Positions 59,501 through 64,000 of a DNA stretch of 64,000 nt are shown here, piece after piece; positions within the stretch are counted from its first letter, which is position 1, and each line of letters starts with the position of its first letter. Under the pieces are notes generated by a model that did no database searches, was not told the DNA's origin, and worked only from the letters and a program-made list of their open reading frames with translations. A program made the translations under genes and the position numbers. This stretch comes from Gemmatimonadota bacterium. Lineage in GTDB: Bacteria; Gemmatimonadota; Gemmatimonadetes; Gemmatimonadales; Gemmatimonadaceae. Location of the stretch: NCBI GenBank assembly GCA_021413975.1, contig JAIOPJ010000039.1, positions 1 through 64,000 on the forward strand, read 5' to 3'.

Positions 59501-59584
59501 GGACGACACGGACGTCACGGCCATGCCGATGAATGGCAGGTCGTAGAACCGTCCGAATTCGGCGGTCAGCCTGATGTCGTCCAT
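56546..59584 (-). CDS. cytosolic multi-PAS hybrid sensor histidine kinase with receiver
   Basis: 1012 residues, no membrane helix. Five PAS-like domains occupy residues ~1-630 (PAC-type ends such as DSTERE and DVTERKRAEADL). Then HisKA (GGVAHDFNNLLTVMKGYL; H649), HATPase (VNARDAMPDGG; DTGVGM; GRGTGLGLPMV) and a receiver (AVVEDEDAIRVLA; LLTDVMMPEMKG; AKPY). The domain order is like the 48787 gene but with more PAS units. Signal unknown. Confidence 0.92.
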   Translation of the reverse strand: MDDIRLTAEFGRFYDLPFIGMAVTSVSSKRWLHVNQTLCELLGYPRDELVTKTWAELTHPEDLPADVAAFERVLRGEANGYKMDKRFIRKDGAVVHATIDVLAERLPDGSVDRCFATVADITLRVQAEATLRASSDLLAKLAKQVPGVIYQYRMFPDGRSCFPFASEAIEAIYEVTPDEVREDASVVFTRIHPDDLAEAVRSIRESERTLETWKWDYRVVLPRQGLRWRSGIARPERLPDGSTLWHGFISDSTERELAQAALAESEARLRVQIEHAPEAIVVLDADTGRFTDANMNALELFGLDRAALLLLSPVDLSPPVQSDGIPSAVKSIEYIDAALAGEAPVFEWTHRSSDGRDFPCELRLVRLPSSAQRLLRGSITDISARRAAQAELLRLNAAIASSMNGIAIIDLQLRVTYVNRSCLDLWGYRDASEVLGRHAADFFASAERAEEMLRNIEARGSDTGEMLAVRTDGATRTFQYNANAFAGADGTRIGMLASFIDVTERKRAEADLRLKDETIATSLSAILIADAEGKVVYANPAFVRLWGFADAGDVVGRSMMALGDPGARAATMAALMERGALQSEFSVRRQDGTPVDVVLAANVVRDADGRVQHIMASMLDVTESKKLQGQLLQSQKMQTVGRLAGGVAHDFNNLLTVMKGYLDLARLDLPADAPLARDLSEVDRAVDSASSLTQQLLAFSRKQIIDPRVLDLNESVTRMHAMLLRLLGEDIELRQTTVPDLGLVRFDPAQAEQILVNLAVNARDAMPDGGTLTLETSNVRLDELVDDADPDVEPGEYVMLAVSDTGVGMTPEVRSHLFEPFFTTKELGRGTGLGLPMVFGAVTQSHGRIEVYSEPGHGTTFKIYLPRVNPDASPRISPPLGTLPHGSETIAVVEDEDAIRVLAARVLGGLGYDVLAFRTGREALEALAEAPARRVDLLLTDVMMPEMKGRELADRLIARRPDLRVLFASGYTDDVLANQGVLDPGVDFLAKPYSTAVLARRVRTALDRPAPA

Positions 59585-59605
59585 TGACTGTGAAGATGCC
59601 GGTGT

Positions 59606-59632
59606 GCGCGCGCGGCCGCCACCCGCGCGCGC
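59606..59632 (-). terminator. GC-only hairpin after the 59639 kinase gene
   Basis: A 10-bp perfect stem (59606-59615 with 59623-59632) and 7-base loop in the 54-base gap between two kinase genes on the same strand. No T-run. Confidence 0.55.
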
Positions 59633-59638
59633 GCCCGG

Positions 59639-62600
59639 TCAGCTCGCCAGGCGTTCCAATCCGGCGGGACGCCGTTCGATCGCGCTCTGGATCGTCTCCG
59701 GCGTGATCGGCTTGATCACCACATCGTCCATCCCCGCCGCGATGTAACGGTCGTGCTCCTCGGGCGATGCCGAGGTGCCGAGAGCGACGATGTGCACCCG
59801 TGCGTGGGCCGGGTCGAGCTGGCGGATCAGCTTGGTCGCGGCGAGTCCATCCATGTTGGGCATCTGGATGTCCATGAAGATGAGGTCGTACTCGTGCCGC
59901 GCCGCCTGCCGCACCGCCTCCGTCCCGTCACCCACCACCTCCACGCGGCATCCGAGACGCTGCAGGAGGTTCGTCGCCACGATCTGGTTCACGCGGTTGT
60001 CCTCCGCGAGCAGCACACGCAACCGGCCATCGGCGATGCGCGGCGGCGGCTCGGGCTTGCGGAACGAGGGTTCCTCGATGATCTGGATGTGACCGTCCAC
60101 GCGCTCGGCGGCGGGAGGATGTGGCGCCGAGACGGATTCCGGGCGCGGCGCCGTTGTCGGCGCCGCCCCCGCGTGCGCGTCGGCGACCGCGAGCGAGTCG
60201 GCGCGGATGATCGGCCCGCGGCCGCGCTCTTCGCGCGGCTTCTTCACGACGGCGGCGAGCGTACGCGAGAGCGACTGTGCCCCGAACGGCTTCGCGATCA
60301 CGGCATCGCAGCCGGCCGCGCCGAGCCGGTCCGCCTCCGCCGAGCCGGTGCCGCTGGCGGCGATGAGCAGGCCCACGCCGCTGATCGCCGGATCGGCGCG
60401 CATCCGACGCGCGAAGGCATCGCCGAGCTCACCGACGGTCTGACGGTCGACCATGGCGATCTCCACCGGATCCCCGTCCGAAGCCGCGCGGCGCAGATGC
60501 CCCATGGCCTCCTCGGCGGTCGTGGTCGTCTCCACGCGCATGCCGAAGCTGCGCAGCAACTCGCGCGTGACCTGCGACCCGCCGGGCGCGTTGTCGACGA
60601 TGAGCGCGCGCTGGCCGGCGAGCACCGAGACCGCCTCGGCCTCGGGCGACTCCACGCCGACGGCCGCCTTGAGCCTGACGAGGAAGCTGAAGGTCGTGCC
60701 CTCGCCCTGGAGGCTCTTCACCTCGAGCTTCCCGTGCATGAGCTCGGCGAGGTTCTTCGCCATGCTGATCCCGAGCCCGCCGCCGGCGAGCTTGCTCACG
60801 GTCGTATGGTCCTTCGCGAACAGCCGGCGCTGCGTCTCGGCGTCCATGCCCGGGCCGTTGTCGATCACCTGCACCTTGAGCGCCACGTCCTGGTCCTCGC
60901 GGGTCCCTTCCAATCGCACGTCCACCCGTCCGCCCGGCGCGAACCGGATCCCGTTGCCCACGAGGTTGATCAGCACCTGGCGGAATCGCCCGGCGTCGCC
61001 CACGACCCACGCGGGCGTGCGGTCCTTGATGTGCGCGGCGAGCGTCGTCTCGTTCTCCCGCGACTGCGCGTCGCAGAGGGCCGCGACCTCGGTCACGGCG
61101 GCCCGGACGTCGAACGGCGCCTCGATCAGCTGCAGCGCGCCCGACTCGATCTTCGACAGGTCGAGCACGTCGGTCACGAAGGTCATCATCATCTGCGAGG
61201 ACCGCATGAGCGACTCCACGTACCCCTGCTGCACGGGGGAGAGCGCGCTGTCCTTGAGCAGGTGGGCCATCCCCATCACCCGGCTCATCGGCGTGCGGAT
61301 CTCCTGGCTCATCACCGAGAGGAACTCCGTCTGCGACTTGCGGGCCTTGTCGGCCTCGCCGCGCGCCTCGCGCAGCGACTGCTCCGCACCGTGCAGGGCG
61401 GCGCGATCGAGGAGCACCACGATGTGGATCGCGCGGCCGTCCGACTCGCCGGTACCCACGCGCACGTCCACCGGGACCTCGTCACCGTCGGCGCGCCTCG
61501 CCTTCGCGTCCTTCGCCGCGCCCTCCAGCCACTGCGGGAGACGGTCGGGGCGGAACGGACCGGCGGTCCTGAGCCACCGCTCCAACGACGTCCCCACGAT
61601 CGCATCGGCCTGCGCGTCGAACAGGTGCACCGCGCGACGGTTGGCGCGCGTGATCTGGCCGCGCGCGTCCGCCACCAGGACCGCGTTCGGCGCCGACTCG
61701 ACGACCACCGTGAGCTCCTCGCGCCAGGCGCGGCTCTCCGCGCGCAGGCGGCCGATCCCTCGCTGCTGCACGACTACGAGCAGCGCGGCGATCGCGAGGA
61801 GGCCCGCGAGCAGGTAGCCCAGCGGGATCGGAAGGATCGCCGCCGTCGTGCGTGCCTCCATCTCGAAGACCACGCGCGCCGCGAGCGGCGGCGCCGCCGT
61901 CCACGCCGCGACGACCGCCCGCCCCGTGGGCCCGACATAGGGTCGCACCGAGACCCCCTCGGCCGAGCGGGCCGCCGGCGTGTCGGCAGCGTCGACGGGC
62001 TGGGCGGTCGTGGTCGTGGGGTCCGTCGAGCCCTCACGCCCGAGATTCGAGATCACCATGCCGCGTTCGTCGATCAGGTAGGCGTCGGCGCGTGAATCGG
62101 GGCGCACCGCGACACGCACACGGCGCAGCGGGGCATCGGTGTCGAAGAAGAACGCGAGGACCCCGGCGGCCCGTCCCTCGGCGTCGAGGACCGGCGTGGC
62201 GGCGACGAGCAGCCAGCTGCCCGCCTCCGATCCGTCGCGCGTGGCCGCCGGCCAGATCGGTCCCGCGACCGATGCCGTGCCGGCACGTGCGCGCTGGATC
62301 GACGCGAGTCGCTGACCGAGCATCGGATCGGAGAGCAGTTGTGGCGCGGTCGATGACAGCATCGCCCCCTGTGCGGAGAAGAGCGCGATGGCGCGGATCC
62401 CGTCGCTGTTGACCGCGTTCTTCGCGAGGGCCGCGAGTGGCGCGGGGATCACGCCGGCGGCGGACACCACCGACGGATCCGCCGCCCAGCGCCGGGCGCG
62501 ATCGAGTTCGTCGGCCTCCCATTGCACGACCGCGCCCTTCGCGCGCGAGATGCCGAAACCGAGTCGCGAGACGACCTCGGCCTGCTCCTGTCGCGAGTAC

Positions 62601-62722
62601 ACGACCAGCCCCGTGGCGCTGGCGGCGAGCACGAGCACGATCGCCGCCGGGATCAACCAGGCGGGGAGGCGGGCAGGACGGAGGCCGTCGGCCGATGTGG
62701 GGGCACGCATGAGAGTCGTCAT
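59639..62722 (-). CDS. membrane sensor (pseudo)kinase with PAS, HATPase and two receivers; acceptor His replaced by Gln
   Basis: 1027 residues. Two membrane helices (~20-40 and ~295-318) enclose a dCache-like sensor. A PAS domain follows, then a HisKA domain whose acceptor motif reads MSQEIRTPM: Q473 replaces the phospho-accepting His (codon CAG, 61306-61304). The HATPase boxes are intact (INLVGNGIRFAPGG; DNGPGM; GGGLGISMAKNL). The first receiver is weak; the second is good (LLAEDNRVNQIVATNLL; LIFMDIQMPNMDG; IKPI). It cannot autophosphorylate in the standard way. A sigma-28-like promoter lies immediately upstream. Confidence 0.9.
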   Translation of the reverse strand: MTTLMRAPTSADGLRPARLPAWLIPAAIVLVLAASATGLVVYSRQEQAEVVSRLGFGISRAKGAVVQWEADELDRARRWAADPSVVSAAGVIPAPLAALAKNAVNSDGIRAIALFSAQGAMLSSTAPQLLSDPMLGQRLASIQRARAGTASVAGPIWPAATRDGSEAGSWLLVAATPVLDAEGRAAGVLAFFFDTDAPLRRVRVAVRPDSRADAYLIDERGMVISNLGREGSTDPTTTTAQPVDAADTPAARSAEGVSVRPYVGPTGRAVVAAWTAAPPLAARVVFEMEARTTAAILPIPLGYLLAGLLAIAALLVVVQQRGIGRLRAESRAWREELTVVVESAPNAVLVADARGQITRANRRAVHLFDAQADAIVGTSLERWLRTAGPFRPDRLPQWLEGAAKDAKARRADGDEVPVDVRVGTGESDGRAIHIVVLLDRAALHGAEQSLREARGEADKARKSQTEFLSVMSQEIRTPMSRVMGMAHLLKDSALSPVQQGYVESLMRSSQMMMTFVTDVLDLSKIESGALQLIEAPFDVRAAVTEVAALCDAQSRENETTLAAHIKDRTPAWVVGDAGRFRQVLINLVGNGIRFAPGGRVDVRLEGTREDQDVALKVQVIDNGPGMDAETQRRLFAKDHTTVSKLAGGGLGISMAKNLAELMHGKLEVKSLQGEGTTFSFLVRLKAAVGVESPEAEAVSVLAGQRALIVDNAPGGSQVTRELLRSFGMRVETTTTAEEAMGHLRRAASDGDPVEIAMVDRQTVGELGDAFARRMRADPAISGVGLLIAASGTGSAEADRLGAAGCDAVIAKPFGAQSLSRTLAAVVKKPREERGRGPIIRADSLAVADAHAGAAPTTAPRPESVSAPHPPAAERVDGHIQIIEEPSFRKPEPPPRIADGRLRVLLAEDNRVNQIVATNLLQRLGCRVEVVGDGTEAVRQAARHEYDLIFMDIQMPNMDGLAATKLIRQLDPAHARVHIVALGTSASPEEHDRYIAAGMDDVVIKPITPETIQSAIERRPAGLERLAS

Positions 62723-62729
62723 GCCTCGG

Positions 62730-62757
62730 AGTATCGGCGCGACGCCCTGAGGGCTGA
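62730..62757 (-). promoter_or_regulatory. sigma-28-like promoter of the 59639-62722 sensor gene
   Basis: Minus-strand TCAGCCCT (62757-62750), then GCCGATACT (62738-62730) with the 19-base offset. The -10 is only 8 bases from the annotated ATG, so translation may begin at the second ATG (62710, MRAPTS). Confidence 0.6.
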
Positions 62758-62758
62758 A

Positions 62759-64000
62759 TCACCCGTCGAGGGCCGCCTTCGTCACGCGCAACAGCGTGCT
62801 CAGGTCGAAGGGTTTCTGCAGGAATCCGACGATCCCGCTGCCCTGGACCCGTCCGTTGAGTGATGCCTCGCTGTGCCCCGAGGTCAACACGACGCGGGCC
62901 GTCGGCACCGCCGTGCGCATCTCCCGGCAGGTCTCGCATCCGTCCATCCCCGGCATCGACATGTCGAGCAGGACCAGCCGGATGCGGTCACGCGCCTGGA
63001 TGAGCAGCTTGACGCCGGTGGGTCCGTCCGCGGCTTCGAGGACATCGAAGCCCTGTCGCGTGAGGAGGCGGCGGGTCACGTCGCGCACGGCCGCGTCGTC
63101 GTCCACCACGAGGATCGTGCCGGCGCCTGCGAGGCGCGCGCTGGAACGGCGCTCGACCGGCACCGTGACCGGTTGCGTGGGATCGATCGGCAGGAGGAGC
63201 CGGAAGGTCGTGCCCACGCCCGGTTCACTCGTCACCTCGAGCCCCGCCTTGTGCGCGCGGATCGTGCCGATCGTGGCGGCGAGACCGAGGCCGCGCCCCT
63301 TCGCCTTCGTGGTGAAGAACGGGTCGAAGATCCTCCCCAGCGTGGCGGCGCTCATGCCGCAGCCGGTGTCGCGCACCTCGAGCAGCACCTGACGGCCGGG
63401 TACGACGCCGCCGTCCACCATGAGGGCGCTCTTGCGCGCCTCGTCGACCATCTCGGAGCCCGTGCGGATCGTGATCTCACCCCCCTCCTCGCCGATCGCG
63501 TCGGCGGCGTTCGTCAGGAGGTTCATCACGAGCTGGCGGAGCCGCGTCGCGTCCCCGGTCACGAGCGGCAGCGCGGCGGCGAGCGCGAGCGTCACATGCA
63601 CGCGCGGCGGGATCGTGGACTTGAGTAGTGTGTGCGTCTCCTCCACCGCCGCCGTGAGGTCCACGGGCATCGTCGCGGACGCCCCGCGCCCCGAGAAGGC
63701 GAGCAGTTGCGCCGTCAGTTCCGTCGCACGCTCGGCGGCGAGTCGCAGGTCCTCGAGCGCGGCGCCCGCCTCGCTGGCGGGATCGACATCCATCTGCACC
63801 AGTGCCGCGTTGCCCACGATCCCCACGAGCAGGTTGTTGAAGTCGTGGGCGATCCCCCCTGCCAGCACGCCGAGGCTCTCGAGCTTGTGCGTCCGCTGCA
63901 GCTTCGCTTCGAGGGCACGCGACTGCTCCTCCTCCGCACGCACGCGGGTGATGTCCTCGAGCACACCGGCGATCCCCGTGATCGCGCCGGCCCCGTCGCG
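62759..64000 (-). CDS. hybrid sensor histidine kinase, C-terminal part
   Basis: The frame stays open to the right edge of the window, so the N-terminus is missing. Visible: the end of a PAS/PAC domain (GVLEDITRVRAEEE), HisKA (GGIAHDFNNLLVGI), HATPase (TNAADAIGEEGG; DTGCGM; KGRGLGLAATIG) and a receiver (ILVVDDDAAVRDV; acceptor Asp in LVLLDMSMPGMDG; LQKPF). It is the fifth sensor kinase in 15 kb. Confidence 0.93.
   Translation of the reverse strand, partial: RDGAGAITGIAGVLEDITRVRAEEEQSRALEAKLQRTHKLESLGVLAGGIAHDFNNLLVGIVGNAALVQMDVDPASEAGAALEDLRLAAERATELTAQLLAFSGRGASATMPVDLTAAVEETHTLLKSTIPPRVHVTLALAAALPLVTGDATRLRQLVMNLLTNAADAIGEEGGEITIRTGSEMVDEARKSALMVDGGVVPGRQVLLEVRDTGCGMSAATLGRIFDPFFTTKAKGRGLGLAATIGTIRAHKAGLEVTSEPGVGTTFRLLLPIDPTQPVTVPVERRSSARLAGAGTILVVDDDAAVRDVTRRLLTRQGFDVLEAADGPTGVKLLIQARDRIRLVLLDMSMPGMDGCETCREMRTAVPTARVVLTSGHSEASLNGRVQGSGIVGFLQKPFDLSTLLRVTKAALDG

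Overview
The window looks like a piece of a high-GC Gemmatimonadota chromosome (or MAG contig). That assignment is an inference from base composition, the EF-P sequence style and the protein sequences; no rRNA or other taxonomic marker is present. Gene density is high, 4-base ATGA/GTGA stop-start overlaps are frequent, and many starts are GTG.

Layout. 1-2072: the end of a GDSL hydrolase, a disrupted efp, and a seven-tRNA cluster (His, Trp, Glu-CTC, Glu-TTC, Asp, Leu, Thr) closed by a strong hairpin. 2073-6264 (minus): a YtrA-type GntR repressor, an ABC ATPase, an ABC permease and two related two-anchor proteins of unknown function, all overlapping. 6509-9728: a CoA-transferase, tRNA-Gly, a ChrA-type chromate transporter and a small membrane protein. 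9714-39153 (minus): one nearly continuous flagellar cluster. Read in the direction of transcription it is flgB-flgC-(unknown)-fliE-fliF-fliG-fliH / fliI-fliJ-(MotE-like)-fliK-flgD-flgE / fliL-fliM::fliN-fliO::fliP-fliQ-fliR-flhB / flhA-(degenerate flhG)-fliA-flgF-flgG-flgH-flgI-flgJ / flgN-flgK-csrA / motA-motB-receiver. 39409-40842 (minus): a sigma-54-dependent response regulator. 40999-48177 (plus): flgL-fliW-fliC, fliD, fliS-fliT-like, flgM, then a cheY remnant. 48196-64000: a PrcB_C-type lipoprotein, a REC-EAL c-di-GMP phosphodiesterase and five large sensor kinases, the last cut by the window edge.

Regulation readable from the DNA. Four flagellar operons (flgB, fliI, fliL, flhA) share one architecture: a sigma-54 -24/-12 element, then a conserved 27-bp A+T-rich element containing CAA-N4-TTR (IHF-like), then a CGGCAA-N3-TTGCCG dyad 105-135 bp upstream of the promoter. 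The regulator at 39409-40842 is the obvious candidate activator. Late genes (motA, flgN-flgK, fliC, fliS, flgM, the EAL protein, one sensor kinase and a small membrane protein) have sigma-28-like sites, TCAAGTC-like -35 and GCCGATACT/GCCGATAA -10, at constant 19-base spacing. FliA, FlgM, CsrA, FliW and a hairpin in the flagellin leader complete a sigma-54 to sigma-28 to CsrA/FliW cascade.

Unusual gene structures: FliM-FliN in one reading frame with an internal start, FliO-FliP in one reading frame, a FliK with an M15-type peptidase-like domain next to a FlgJ that has only its rod-binding domain, a FlhG-like protein without P-loop lysines and no FlhF, a FlgH with no cysteine, a very short FlgD, and a sensor kinase whose phospho-acceptor histidine is glutamine. 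No flgA, cheA, cheW or receptor gene is in the window.
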